Assembly (NCBI GenBank): GCA_021234155.1
Contig: JAJEKV010000003.1
Location: forward strand, 28,627,166-28,691,165
Direction of reading: 5' to 3'
Source of the DNA: Isoetes taiwanensis
Taxonomy: Eukaryota > Streptophyta > Lycopodiopsida > Isoetales > Isoetaceae
Length of the DNA: 64,000 bases
Shown one piece after another: positions 14,130 through 26,466 of this stretch (position 1 is the stretch's first letter; each line of letters opens with the position of its first letter). A program made the translations under genes and the position numbers. The notes beneath the pieces are model-generated. The model searched no databases and had not been told where the DNA came from. It was given only the letters and a program-made list of their open reading frames with translations.

Positions 14130-15030
14130 AAATTACATACAATATGATTATCGAGCCTTTAGATGATGCTATGCCCCGCCATATGTCAACAATGTATTTT
14201 GGAATCTGAACAGTCTTTGGTCTTTTGCCATTTGCATACTATGCATAATGTATAGCATCTAACTTCTCATACCTGGATGGATCTAATGGATTGGGTCGCC
14301 AATATTTAGTTAAGCAACCTGTATAGTCACGACCAACAGACATCCACCATGATATATAAATATAACCATAATTGGTAGACTCTGGATCCAAGATGGCATC
14401 TTCTTCTGTATAGCCCAACTACATTGGAGTTTCACCGTCTCCAGGTCGGACTAAAACAAACATACCTTTCGTAATATGTGCATGAGGATCGAACTCATCC
14501 ATAGGCAACACTGGACGCCCATCTGCTGGCCCACAATAAGAAGAGAGATAGATAGTATTTTCAAGGCAAAGGTCCTACAGCACGGCGGCTTCATCGACCT
14601 CCGGAGTAAAGGCAGCTTGTAGAGGTTCTTGCCTTGTACGCAACCAAAAGTTATCATTTTGAAATCGTCCTGGAGATACATCTTTCAAACATAAAAGAAT
14701 CTCGGTCCAGTAATCCATAGTTCCTTTGTACTGCTGTGCAAACACACTATCTTCTTGATTTTTGCAGAAGGAGTTCCAACATTTAAGTACTTGCTGATGT
14801 TGTCCGCCAGGCCAGGGAGATCTTTTAATGTCTTCCTTGGAGGGATATTTTTAGGCACCCCTATTGGTAACGTTGGCTCACCATTTTCATCCTCCTTCCA
14901 CATTCTTATTCCTTTTTCTGGAATCCACTCTTTTTGGGTTGGTCGCATCTTATATTGCATAATGGACCATTTCCCATCCATTTTAAATCGGAATAGTAAT
15001 CGGCCTGTTAGACGTTGGCTTTATCAAGGA
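14130..15030 (-). pseudogene. Broken gene of unknown family
   Basis: Reading the - strand from about 15025, the frame gives LLFRFKMDGKWSIMQYKMRP and a Lys/Pro-rich segment to NISKYLNVGTPSAKIKK. It then needs a frame change at about 14755 and continues as DYWTEILLCLKDVSPGRFQN. Further on are a segment with FVLVRPGDGETPM and then EKLDAIHYA. In-frame TAG codons at about 14578, 14419 and 14240 interrupt it. One of them sits where a Trp would fit (PM-stop-LG). The FVLVRPGD stretch resembles the start of BAH-like or SH3-like modules, but I would not assign a function. Confidence 0.5.
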
Positions 15031-15304
15031 TATATCCCTTGATTGTATATTAGGATTCTGACGTTTCCCTTCAAATGGCACTCTGATGCCATTTGAGGTT
15101 TCCTAGGCTTCAGTACATAAGCTTACTAATGAGTTTTAAGTTTTACCTTTGAAATGGCACCACTGCGCCTTTTGCATTCCATTGCTAGCACATGTCTTTT
15201 GCATTCAGCGGCATCTGGCTCTAGCAAAAGTTACCATGTGTCGTAAGTAGGCCAAAGACTTCAACTGGTACAAGGCATCCAAAAATTTAAACGCCATAAT
15301 TAAC
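15031..15304. other. No gene seen
   Basis: AT-rich sequence between the broken gene and the CACTA-like terminus. It contains two loosely similar phrases ending AAATGGCACY (about 15070 and 15155), but no supportable coding or RNA feature. Confidence 0.4.
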
Positions 15305-16077
15305 CACTAAAAAACCACTATAGATGTGGTTTTTTATGTGAAAAAAAATATTCTTAGTAAAAACCACGTATTTAAGTGGTTTTTATAAATTATATGTGGT
15401 TTCTTATATTGGTTTCATGGTCTACTAAGATGGACAATGGTTTATAGCATGGTTTTGTATATCAAAGATGGTAAGTCTTGTGGGTTGCCTAGGATGACAT
15501 AGTTCATCAAAGTGGTAGTGGTTTATAGTATGGTTTTTCAACAACACATTAGATAGGATGATGGTTATTCATGTGAACTTTCTGTTGTAGCCCCACTTAT
15601 AATGTTGTAATAGTTTATAAGGTGCTTTTGTATGCCAATTCCCATGTCATGGTGGTTATTGAAATTTGTTTTCGTTTGTAGCATTTTTTACTAAAAATTG
15701 GTGCAATTTATGGCATGGTTTTGAATGCGAGAGCAATTGTCATGGTGGTTATTTATATTACCCAAAGAGATGATTATTTAAGGCGGATAATTCAATAAGG
15801 TTATTTACAAAGCATCAAAACAATAAACAATATAGTTAATTAGTATCAAACCACTATAGATATGGTCTTTTATACAATTTTCTTAATCACTAACAAAACC
15901 CACATGTCTTATAGATGTTTATAACATTCAAAAAGAAAGGGATATTCGACTTTTGTAATACTCATAAAAGTATTCAACTTGTAAATGCACAAAATCAGTT
16001 TAGACTTGTCTAATACCTTCTTGGGTATTAGACTTATGGAATGCGGCAGGGATTTAGAAGACTCTAATACCCCTTTT

Positions 16078-16102
16078 TGGATTGCCCGAAGGGCAATCCC
16101 TA
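16078..16102. repeat. Short perfect hairpin
   Basis: GGATTGCCC GAA GGGCAATCC forms a 9-bp stem with a 3-nt loop. It lies inside the CACTA-like element; a looser GGTTGCCCCTAGGGGGGCAA motif sits near the other end at about 20461. No function is evident. Confidence 0.6.
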
Positions 16103-17199
16103 GGCATGGAGGTGAGGATTGAGGGATATTCGTGGAATGTCCTAAATGAGAGGCCGAGATAAGTGCTTAGTTTGGAATGTATGAGGAATATGCCTTTTCG
16201 ACGGCCAGAGATAAGCCCAAAAAAAAGGGGATGTCGAACTTGCAATACTTGCTAAATGGAGTTCAATCGAATATGCTTCGGTTTAACAATTCGCATGCAG
16301 TTACTCGATCGCTGCGGATTGAGAGTGAACAGAAGCGTAGACACAGAGAGCACCATATCTTACAGATATTTTATAGAGGGCGGAAGATATCATCAAGGTA
16401 ACAATTGCCATAGCCATAGCTCTACTTCTTTACGGCATTAAAAATTCTAAGGGGCAAAGTCTATAGAAAAGACCTGCGAAACTTGGCGCACATGTAGCCA
16501 TGCATTTCGGCATGCTGGGAGCATCCACCGACCTTTATTATAGGCTCTTAGGCATTATATAAAAGTAGCATAATCTGTAAGCAGGGCATAGATCCGACCG
16601 CCATGGCTATGGAACTTAACGCAAAGAAACAAAAAGTGAAATGTGCCCCCAGTCGATCACGGTCTAAGGCTGACAGCTCTGCCCTGTCAGACAGTAATAA
16701 TGGAGCTAGTTGTTTCTCACGTCCAAAGACAGGATATCAGTTGAACACTATACGCCATACCCCTATCAAGGTGCTCACATTTTGGAGGTTAGGTTTCCAC
16801 CCTCTTTTTATTGTTAAGGGACCCATATTTTTCCTAGAGTGGACGTATGAATCCCCCCTAATGATTCTTAATGGGTGCCCGTAACTTTATTTTATGCTCT
16901 AGGGGGTATTTATTTGCCAAGGCAGTGGTGGTAAGAATTCCCCCCCTGGCATATATGTTTAATATTCCCTAGAACATTTTTTTATTGGCCCGCTTGCCTT
17001 AAAGGTCAAAGGATTTATCTCTAAAATGTTTAAGGCCTAGAGTTCAATGGCCATTGACTGCCAACCGTATGGAACAAATAATTATATTTCATAATACTTA
17101 CAATTGGTGCAACCGATTCAACTTCAATCTCTATTCACAACTCCCCTTCTATCTACGCTCAACTTTCTAGCGGACAACCGACTTGTGTGCGACACCACC

Positions 17200-17219
17200 T
17201 TTTTTTTTTTTTTTTTTGG
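17200..17219. repeat. Poly-T tract, possible retroposon tail on the - strand
   Basis: About 20 T residues directly before the 95-nt hairpin at 17237. Read on the - strand it is a poly-A tail following GAATGGCTTTCC, which suggests a short retroposed transcript. I did not find flanking target duplications. Confidence 0.5.
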
Positions 17220-17236
17220 AAAGCCATTCCGTATAT

Positions 17237-17331
17237 AAGAATGGTTCTTCACCAGAGAGTCTGGTGTGGAAACGCATGGAGGCAAGGAGGCAAGGTTGAC
17301 ACACCAGAATCTCTGGTGAGGAACCATTCTT
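17237..17331. ncRNA. Long near-perfect hairpin, candidate small-RNA precursor
   Basis: The arms 17237-17268 and 17300-17331 are 32 nt long with only two mismatches, enclosing a loop of about 31 nt. Such length and pairing match plant miRNA or hairpin-siRNA precursors, but a degenerate MITE would look the same. It sits next to a poly-T tract, so it may be part of a retroposed transcript. It is not a known miRNA that I can recognise. Confidence 0.4.
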
Positions 17332-17575
17332 GAAACGTAAAAATAGTTTAGATAAAATTCTGCCACAGTTTGATCTCTGGGGATCCTAAAATGGATGGAC
17401 CAGGAGAAGCATTTCTTGTATACGCATATAGTAATGTCTAAGCACTGCCTTTGCAGTGCCTAGACTAATAGAAGCGTGTTCATTAAATGCCCATTAATAA
17501 CGCAGTCTCTACATAAGAAGTTGTATGCTTTAAACCACTATCAGCAAACTCTCTGCTGTCTAGTGGCGTGACGTT

Positions 17576-17750
<175 letters not shown>

Positions 17751-17762
17751 TACGATTAGAAT

Positions 17763-18092
17763 TCAATGTGAAATGTTAGAATTTAAATCATAATAGTGGT
17801 TTTGGCTTAAACCTAAATGTATATAAAGTCCAGGTGAGAATGAGCAGAAGATAAGGCATAAAATTTTCTATTCTCTTGAAAGCATTCTGGTTCTTATTAT
17901 ATACATTCAGGTTAAAGGCAAAACCATAATTAGGAAACCGAACATGAAGGGTCTGTATGCCATGTCATCTCTTCATTCTCCCCTGGACTTCATATACATT
18001 TAGGTTTAGGCCAAACGCTAACCGTAATCTGAGAATATAAAAAGCCATCAGTCTGACTATTATGAATCAGTTCTAACATTTCACATTTAACC
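17763..18092. mobile_element. Foldback or MITE-like inverted-repeat element
   Basis: Outer arms match as AATGTGAAATGTTAGAA (17766-17782) and its inverse near 18070-18087. Inner arms match over AAACCTAAATGTATATRAAG (about 17810-17830) and its inverse at about 17988-18006. A third inverted copy lies near 17900-17925. The whole is about 330 bp and non-coding. No unambiguous target duplication is visible. Confidence 0.5.
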
Positions 18093-18542
18093 ATATACCA
18101 CCGTGAATATGAGTATGGAGAATTGTTGTAAAATAAACTCTTGTTGGATGGGCCTTTCACTGTTCAGACAAGCCGAAATTTACCACAATGCTCCAGATGA
18201 AGCTGGCGACTTGACTATTATAATTATTGTCAGGAAAATTGTGACCTAACCCTAATTTTGCGAAGCTTGCGGCGCCAGAAGAACGACAATGGCATGTTTT
18301 CTTTGGTCTAATGCGGTGCCGGATTTTAAAATCGTAGCTCGTGCAAACAGATCGAGCTAGCAAAATCGGCCTCTTTTAGATATGAAGAGAGGGATAAATT
18401 TATACGGTGGGCTTCCTCTACAAGTTTCCTCTGCAACAAACAGATCGCATTTGGAAGGAACTGGAGCGGATTTTTCTGATTTTGGGTTCTGTAAGCAACA
18501 TTTTTTGGGTTTTCGATTGCATTCTTTCCTTGAAAAATTCGT

Positions 18543-18780
18543 CTACTAGCACAATGTCTAACGATTTGCATAGAATCTTAGAGAGAGCTTGTTGTTTGTC
18601 TTGAATATTGATTTATTATGTCTGTTGGTAGATCGCAAACCAGGTAGAGTATTAATCTATACACAAGTAAAACTACTGGCACAATGCAGAGAATATTAGA
18701 GAGAGCTTGTTGGTCTTGAATATTGATTTAGGATGTTGTTGGTAGATCGTTAGCCAGGTAGAATGTAAATAATTACACGC
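18543..18780. repeat. Tandem duplication of about 125 bp
   Basis: Two direct copies share ACTRGCACAATG, GAGAGAGCTTGTTG, CTTGAATATTGATTTA and TGTTGGTAGATCG, with small indels between them. They lie inside the CACTA-like element, upstream of possible exons. A further cluster of GACAGTATTGAACTTG repeats lies at 19315-19405. Confidence 0.75.
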
Positions 18781-18823
18781 GAAACTAATTGCTTTACTCT
18801 TTTTCTTGAACAGGCATTTTTCT

Positions 18824-19110
18824 TGCAGCAAGGATCTTCAGCAGAAGGAAGTTCGTACTAGTTTTAAAAGAAGGAACCCATTCAACTACTTTCAACTTGA
18901 TCCCAGAGATGGCAAGGTGCTAGTTTATCCTTTGCATGAATTTATGTATGCTTTCTTGTTCTTTTTTCTAATTAGTTGTTGCAAAACAAGCAAGCACCTT
19001 GTCATATTTTTTTGTCTCTTTACAGCATGAAAGGAGATGGCTATTGTTGGAAGAGCAGACCTGCACTAGCAAATCTGCAATGGATTTGCAGCAATTTGTA
19101 GTGTAAGGTA
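18824..19110 (+). CDS. Possible two-exon gene fragment, function unknown
   Basis: After an acceptor-like TTCTTGCAG at about 18828, the frame reads KDLQQKEVRTSFKRRNPFNY and ends near a donor-like AAGGTGC at about 18915. After a second acceptor at about 19026 the frame reads HERRWLLLEEQTCTSKSAMD. Both pieces are short and basic or charged. I recognise no family. If the CACTA-like call is right they could be exons of an element-borne gene. Confidence 0.25.
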
Positions 19111-19868
19111 CCTGATCACAGAGTAAAGATTAAACTCTGCCCTTCTTTGATCCTTGCTCTTCTTAACCAGGGATTTTCTTTGCCTTGTACAAGGATAGCT
19201 AAATGCATACTTCCATTATGTTTCTTGTATCTGTTACTGAAACGAGAGAATCATGCTATTTTCAAGAGTTTTCTACGATCTCATCCATAGTTCTCTACGA
19301 TCTCATCCATACTAGGAGACAGTATTGAACTTGGCAAGATTTTTCCAGGAGACAGTATTGAACTTGAACTAGGAGAGAGTATTGAACTTGACAGTATTGA
19401 ACTGCAGGTTAGCTCTTTCAACAAACCTTCTTAATTAAGCATAAAAGTTTTATTTGATATATGCAACTCATATTTGAAAAGAACTGGCTGAACAAGAGTT
19501 TGTTTTTACTGCCAGCACTGCACATTGGATTCAAAGTAACGGTTGCTTGTTTGGATGCACAATGTTTTACATGCTTAGATTTTCTCCATGGTAGATGATT
19601 TTCAGAGTTTGAATCTGTAGCATCACTAACTTGGATATTAGGTTCTGTAGAATTATCACCCATCAGATCAGATTTTATCTTTATGTCTGAACATGATATC
19701 TTGCCTATGTTTCTACTGTACCAGAACCTAAAGCATGAAGTGCTTCTTGCATTTCAACTGTAGTTGATGAAGACCTTCTAACTTTCTGTAGTTGATGAAG
19801 GCCTTCTAACTCTAAAGTTATGGATGTTGATATACATTTTTGGACCATAATAACATGAGGGCTTCTTC

Positions 19869-19929
19869 GGGAGAACTTGTTGTGTTATTGGAGAAATGGT
19901 TTAACCGAGGTTCAAATCCTCTACGCTCC
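19869..19929 (+). other. tRNA-like remnant with a B-box
   Basis: GAGGTTCAAATCCTC forms a T-arm with a consensus RNA polymerase III B-box. GGGAG at 19869 can pair with CTCC at about 19926. At 61 nt it is too short for a tRNA and lacks a clear anticodon arm, so it is more likely a SINE head or a decayed tRNA copy. Confidence 0.3.
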
Positions 19930-20390
19930 TTTTTATTACTAAAGTACGCAGCTCCTTTTTATTATTAAAATACAGTCGTAGGATATTTATATGGTTGCAC
20001 CTGGTTTTTTCCATCTTGCTAAGCAGATAATTATATGGTGTTGTGATAAACTAATTTGGAATGCTTTAGACAATAAATTTACCATCTTATTTTAGCACCT
20101 TTGAGAATATTAAAAAACACTACGCTATACCCTGTCTTTTTACCACCATGCTATACCACATCAACAAACTGCACATGAAGCACTATATAAAACAACTATT
20201 ACTAAACATGTTGAAACACCACCTAAATAAACATCATGTATGAAGCACCATATGAAACAACTACTACTAAACATGTTGAAATACCACCTAAATAAACACC
20301 ATGTATAAACCGTTGATAATTACTTTGTCAAAATACCGCTTAAATAAAACACACCACGAAACCACATGTGGTTTTTAATGATATCAACCC

Positions 20391-22269
20391 ACAAACATGT
20401 ATTGCTATTATTGAACGGCTTTTTATATATAACCAAGGAAAAAACCTATATCTTCTTTTTGGGTTGCCCCTAGGGGGGCAAGCCCTTGTTGATGTGGGTT
20501 TATGGCATATTTCAGGTATATGCCAATATATGCCAGGAATATACCCATGACTGCTAAAAACTTAGTATAGGGTGTAAACTGGCGGTGGCCCCTGTTACTG
20601 CACAGCCACTTTGAAACCGGCTAACTGGCGTCCAAATTTGTCGATGGGTTTTGGGTATAATCCTTGAAGAATGGACAGATTGGACCAATCTAAGAAAAAT
20701 CAGAGCCAGACAGAGCAACAGAGTGCTTAGATACGAAAGGGCAACAGAGTTGGAAGGTTGCGGTTAGTAGTGGCGGTAGGTGTTTGTATTGTGGTAATAG
20801 TTTCTACATATTGCATCTGGAAAAGAAGATAAAAAAAAGTCAAGGCCACTCGGGAACGTGGATCTCTAGAAGGTAAGCTAAATTTCCCATAACTCATCCA
20901 TGTTCTTATTCCTGTAATCCAAATGCGAAGCAATCAACATGGCATGTAAATAATTCAGATGGTTTTTCTTGCTTTTTCGTTTCATTTGGAAGACTTAAAT
21001 AATTAGTTGGAGGGTAGTTGCAATGATTATGTTTCCATGCCTCTTAGACATCCTTGTTTCCTTGCCATATTCCACTATTCTGTATAAAGACTCTCATAGA
21101 CAGAGCTGTGCTTTTTCCATTGCTTTTTTAACATATGCTTGTATCCTTGCCATTTTTTCACCAAGGAATCTTACCATGGACTGTGGTTTAGTAACGAAAG
21201 TACTCCTGAAGCAAGGAATCAACATGGTCATGCAAATAATTTAGAGTGCTCTTTTTCTCTATTTGGATCCTTCACAGCTTAAAACAGCCCGGATGTTGCA
21301 TTAATATCATTGGTAAGTAATGTCATAAGCCAACTCATTGCCAACATGCAAGGACTAACAAACCTTGGTTACTCTAGAATGAGTCCGTATGTTGCAATCG
21401 ATGCTATAACCCTAGTTTGACTTCTTCATACTACACTTATTCTTCCTAGTTAGTCACAAATCTCTCATCGTCGTTCACATTCTTTTTATTTATTAAGCTA
21501 AACCGGTCCTTATGTTTTACATGGATGATACAATTCTACTTCTACCTCTTTATCTTCGCACTTATGATTCTAATTTTACTAATGCTCTTGTTATGGAGAT
21601 ACAACATTCTATTTCTATTGGTTAGGCTGATAATGCCTAAGTAAAATTTCATGCGACTTACATGTTCTTTCTTAATAGATGGTGTAATCCCATTGTCTTC
21701 ACGATGACTTAAAAGTCCGCAACTAATAACTTTGATGAAGCAAATGCAATCGGCCAGGTGGCTTTGGAAAAGTGTATAAGGTACACTAACTTTTGCTCTC
21801 GCAATTTTTGTTTTCTTTCATTTATGACTTGTTTCTACTAACTATAATACATATCAAAGTACATTAAAGCAAACTTGAAGCTAATATGTTGCACAATACA
21901 TTCATCACATTGTAATCCACAATAGTTGGGAATTGCTTTTGGGCAAGAAGTAGATGTTAGCATTTTAGGTTGTGGTCCCATGCTCGTAGGCAATTCTTAC
22001 TAGGTCCGCAGACATGCAAGAATGCAAGAGAACCTTGTTCAAGTCCTTGTGGAAGGAAGCCAAGGTAGACTTGTTACCACTCAAAGAAATTGTTTTGATC
22101 CAGTCCATCATAAATGCACGGTTCATGTTTTATGTTACAAAGTATATACTCCATCACATTATAATGGACCCGGGGCGACTTTAGTTCCATCTTTTTTCGC
22201 TTTATAGGCAGGTCTCAATTCTAGGTATCCCATTCAGTAGTGTAGTGTCCGGGCCAACATGCATAAATT
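20391..22269. other. No gene seen
   Basis: AT-rich DNA with only short, composition-driven ORFs. A 73-residue Met-initiated frame at 21023 is hydrophobic and Ser/Cys-rich, with no recognisable motif. Confidence 0.4.
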
Positions 22270-22289
22270 TAATGTTATTGTTCCCATAC

Positions 22290-22517
22290 AGGTGGCATCT
22301 TTGGAATCCCAATAAGCTAAGATTAAACAAGTGGGACATTTATGTTGGTGGTGCTAAGATGAGCAAACGACATCCGAGAATAGAAGATGCATATAAGCAA
22401 ATTGCTACTAATCTAGCGAGGTTGGTGAATAAAGAGATGAGAAAAAGAGAAGATTTAGCGTTGTTCATGAGGTCCTTATCTCCTAGACATTTTATGAATG
22501 GGGAGACAGAAGACTAA
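22290..22517 (+). CDS. Orphan terminal exon, function unknown
   Basis: After a CCCATACAG acceptor the frame reads LWNPNKLRLNKWDIYVGGAK, then SKRHPRIEDAYKQIATNLAR, and ends FMNGETED. The composition is hydrophilic and helix-prone, unlike the surrounding noise, so a genuine terminal exon is plausible. No family is recognised and no upstream exon could be joined to it. From its end to 23766 I see nothing convincing. Confidence 0.3.
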   Translation, partial: RWHLWNPNKLRLNKWDIYVGGAKMSKRHPRIEDAYKQIATNLARLVNKEMRKREDLALFMRSLSPRHFMNGETED

Positions 22518-23766
22518 TCGAATCCAATTCTTAACAATGATATGTAGTTAGTTATACTACTTTATTTTATGTCTTTGAATAAAATAATGTTCATAGATCA
22601 ATTGTAGAATCTAGGTGGTGGAAAACCGGTTCTTTGTAGAGGGCACGGACAGCCCCTTATTTGCACTCGAGGTATGTGTTAGGAGGTTTTGTAGTTAAGA
22701 CAACTTGGTAGTTGTATACATGGATGAAACTCGGTCGCCCCTCCGCAAAGTTGGAACATTCATGTTTGCTAAGATGTTTCCAGTTATGTCCTTGTCATGC
22801 ACAAAGTAACCAGCATTTCCTGAACATTCTTAATTGGATAATGATTATAGACATGAATGCTAGATAGAATCACTTGACTTGTCAGCTGCAGATAGGACAA
22901 TGAGCATGTGTTGCCACATGACCGTGTTAGATGTGAGCATTAGTATTGGTTCTATCTTAATATTGAGTCACAATTAGGTGTCTAGTCATTCTGCACACAT
23001 TAGGCTGCTAGGATCTCTCTTCTTGTGGTTTCAAAGGCTTCAAATGCAATTCTTCCTTGATGTAAGCAACTTCTGCGAGGTGGTCTGCCTTGCTGCTTGG
23101 AAGAGAGTAATACAATGCGTAATGAAATCCAAGGGAGGATTGCGAAGGTTCCATTTTAAACCGACAATATTACCTTCTTTTTTTTTTTTAAAAGCTGCTT
23201 TGGATGTTCTTTGACATGTATTTTTGGCCATACCATCTAAGAAGAAGGATTTCATAGCTAGTTTCGGGTTTGTCCTTTGCCACATCTAATAATCTCTTAG
23301 TTGCCATTGTAGGTTATGTAATCTTGTGAAGAACCGAATGGAGAACAAGCATCCTCAGATTCGTGATTTCACGGGCATGTGAAGTAGCTCGAAGCAAAGG
23401 CAACCCCAACATTCTGCTATTCTGCATTCCGTTAGGGCATCTAGTGGAGGTTTCCCAGAGAATGAAGATGGGGAAGGATCAATCAAGGAGGGTTCACTAC
23501 ATTCTCGCGACATGGTCCTTTAACAGGTGTTTGACACCTCCAATATTATCGATCCAAATTGTGGTATAGTATTTTTCCAACAAGTGTCAAAGATTTGGTA
23601 CGTAGCGTATATCATTAACTTTTAACTCTTTAGGGTAGGCACGAACAAATTGTATAAGCCAAGAATATCCCCAATAGCTTTTATCTTAAAATGTAATTGC
23701 TCTTCACATTTGTTTGGTTATGTATACTGGCCTTTCTAAATCTATTGGCATCTATTCAGATATGCT

Positions 23767-23950
23767 ATGAATGCAAGAAATGGATTGCAACAAAATTATG
23801 GGCATAAAGCTGCTATTTACAGCCATGAAGAATTTGGAAGAAACCGAGATATTTCAGTTAACCGGGACTCATTAAAAGAGAGCTTACAGATGAGCATCGA
23901 GACTCGAGAAAATGCACGTCCCCCCATGGCAAGCGCTGACCACCATTTTC
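23767..23950 (+). CDS. Possible exon, function unknown
   Basis: The open frame reads MNARNGLQQNYGHKAAIYSH and continues through a Glu/Arg/Ser-rich segment to about ASADHHFQ. A second possible piece follows an acceptor-like TCTGCAG at about 24076. The evidence is only composition and local splice-like signals, so this could be chance. Confidence 0.2.
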
Positions 23951-24209
23951 AGTTTGTACATTTGCATATTTTGAACTTCTCTTGAAACACACTTTGTTTT
24001 TTATATGTAGGTTTCTTGTTTTAAACAACAGATGAAAACAAAAGATTATGTAATGATGTGACAACTAATTCTGCAGAGCTTCGGCTTTCGATGCAACCTC
24101 CACGTCCTTCATCAACAGGATCGTTATGTTTGCCAGTGCCCTTCTCTTCAATTCTATCCATTTTTCTGGCTTTGTTCTTCGATTTTTCACATTGGGTGAT
24201 GCTCATTTG

Positions 24210-25410
24210 CTAAACCCAATATGATCTTATCGAAACCATATCCGCTCCTATCGCAAATAAGAAATAATCGCTAATGGGTTATTCAATTCTTCATATAAAA
24301 CAGGCACAACCAAAGAAAGAACAGAATGGGTTGGGTTTTGCTCATTCTATTCCCATTACAATGTTGTACAGAAAAATATCATATCAATCGTGAAGAAGCA
24401 GATCTATGCTACAGAGCATTATTTGTATGGAATCATAATTCATTGCACAATGGAATGCAGATATTTAACAGAGCATGATTAATCATACACCATCTCAACA
24501 GAACCACTCATTCATCTCAAGCTGCACAAAAAAAATGAAAACGTAGGTAGGATTTTACAGGATATTACCTGCATTGCCAATCCAAACCGAAGTTTATCCT
24601 TTTTGCAATTTGCGAAACTAGATCATCCATGTAAAATCCAAGCTCGAATCCGGGCGGGGCTTTATTCGACCCTTTGTATTGCAATGGAAAAAAACCAAGT
24701 AGGCCGCAAAACATATAAATCTTAAGACGTAAGGAACACAGCAAAAAGGCTGCTAATCCAGGTTGGTATCAAACGTACCCATAACCACCTACGACAAAAT
24801 AACACAGGTCTCTTGGCATAAAAAAAAAAAATGTTATGATGCTTTCAATCTGTCTCAAACTAGCATCGCTTTCTTGGGTCTGAGCCTGATTCCTGTTTCC
24901 GCATAGCCAACAAAGCTAAACTCTGGAATACTCGCTAGAAACCGAGACTAAAGGTACTGTAAATTGGAAGATTATAGAGTAATGCAGGCAAATAAACAAT
25001 CCCTTACAAGCATCAAAATCAAGAACAAGGCGTTATATAATGTGCTTTCTCAGGTTTAACAGGGAGTCCAGGAGGGACGTAAATTTTTCTGTCAAGGCAG
25101 AGAAAAAAAGTTACATTTTGGTGTGACCGGACTTGCCAAACACTGTAGATCTACCAAATACACAACCCACTAAACTGTACGCATTACATATTTAGATTCC
25201 TCCAAGAAACAGACATTTCAACAGCAAACAGGGCATTTTTTTGCATTGGTGGGCGAATTAGTGGATCACTTTTGTCATGGAGGAGAGGCTTTGGCTTTGG
25301 CTATGCATCAATGTTTTGCTCCTCTACAAGAAACATGTATTTCCTTATACTTTTGAAATCCTTGTTCTATGACAAGGACCAAAGATTTGATTTAAGCCAC
25401 TTCACCCTCG
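24210..25410. other. No gene seen
   Basis: AT-rich DNA without long open frames, clear repeats or RNA motifs. Confidence 0.4.
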
Positions 25411-25414
25411 GGAC

Positions 25415-25436
25415 ACGGAGGGCAACCCTCCGTGCG
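25415..25436. repeat. Perfect short hairpin
   Basis: CACGGAGGG CAA CCCTCCGTG gives a 9-bp perfect stem with a 3-nt loop. It sits at the edge of a small GC-rich island (about 25400-25750) that also contains the 22-bp palindrome at 25503. Confidence 0.65.
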
Positions 25437-25502
25437 TAGCACCTTGTTTATTTTGGTAAGGTGTTGGGGAATGTGCCTGTGCAGCCGCATGGAACGTCGC
25501 AT

Positions 25503-25524
25503 GGAACGCCGCATGCGGCGTTCC
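25503..25524. repeat. 22-bp perfect palindrome
   Basis: The sequence starting GGAACGCCGCATGC is its own reverse complement over 22 bp. It is preceded by two related GGAACGYCGCATG half-copies, so the dyad may have grown by slippage or inversion. The ORF through it (25432-25824), with repeated MERRMERRM-like residues, is probably a by-product. Confidence 0.8.
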
Positions 25525-26001
25525 CTTTGCCCCTTGCGGGAGTATTTTGGGCGTATGTGTTTTCTCTGCTACCTCGGTACCTCCACAGGTTCAAATCGTG
25601 TTTGCTTTGCCGAAGAATGGTGCTCACTGCCGGATTGGGTTATGGCTTATCTCAGATTTCTCCCTCCCGTCTGCGCTTTCCTTTCCCCTGGTGCAGACGA
25701 TAGCAGCCTGAGGATGCTAGGTACTGTTGTTTCCCAAGCAATGCGGCCCAGCAGAGGCCTGCTCAACCTCTTGGATTCAGTTTTGGTTATTTATGTCCTT
25801 AGACCCGCAGCTTGGCTGCTTTAGCGTGGGATCATAGCTGGGGCTGGAGCATTCATGCAAGATTAAGGTAACTCTTTTTTCTCTCTCTTTTTGTTTTCTT
25901 TTCTAATGTTTTGCAAATGTCTAAGCAAATAAGAATGTTCCCATTGTATCAGACACTGGTTTGATTATATCCTATCTTCAACTAAATCTGTTTTCTAACA
26001 G

Positions 26002-26276
26002 GTGAACTTCGATGCAAAGAACGAATATGAAATGATCCAGAATTACAAAGTCTTACAAGATGCGTTCAACAAGCGCAAGCTCAGCAAGGTTGGCATCAAA
26101 CTTTTAATCTCACCCTGGAATATTGTAGGGAGTTTATTTTCTGATTGCCCCTTTTTTCTTAAACAGCACATTGAAGTGAGCAAACTGGTGAAAGGCAGGC
26201 CATTAGATAACCTAGAGTTTATGCAATGGTTGAAGAGGTATTGTGATTCCATCAACGGCGGCATTGGAAGTGCAAG
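26002..26276 (+). pseudogene. EB1: EB1 microtubule end-binding protein, exons 2-3 (first copy)
   Basis: Two exons encode the second half of the calponin-homology domain of EB1, which tracks growing microtubule plus ends. Exon 26002-26088 follows TTTTCTAACAG and reads [20 protein letters not shown] to KLSK. An intron (GT at 26089, CAG at 26164-26166) precedes exon 26167-26276, with [20 protein letters not shown] and [10 protein letters not shown], ending at GTAAGA. The match to EB1 is strong. The first exon (MATNIG-like start) and the C-terminal EB-homology coiled coil are not visible within the window. Either the gene is a fragment or its other exons lie in regions I cannot recognise. Confidence 0.85.
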
Positions 26277-26466
26277 GTAAGAGAGGATATGGCTTTTTTT
26301 CCATTGTAATTTAAATAGATGTCTAAATAACAAATGAATTTTTCTCTCTCTCTTTTTGTTTTCTTTTCTAATGTTTTGCAAATGTCTAAGCAAATAAGAA
26401 TGTTCCCATTGTATCAGACACTGGTTTGATTATATCCTATCTTCAACTAAATCTGTTTTCTAACAG

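Noticed and set aside
19869-19929. A functional tRNA gene
   Set aside because: Only a T-arm/B-box and a few acceptor pairs; too short and no anticodon arm.
25432-25824. 130-residue ORF rich in Arg/Met/Cys
   Set aside because: Driven by the GC-rich palindromic patch; no motif, no splice context linking it to EB1.
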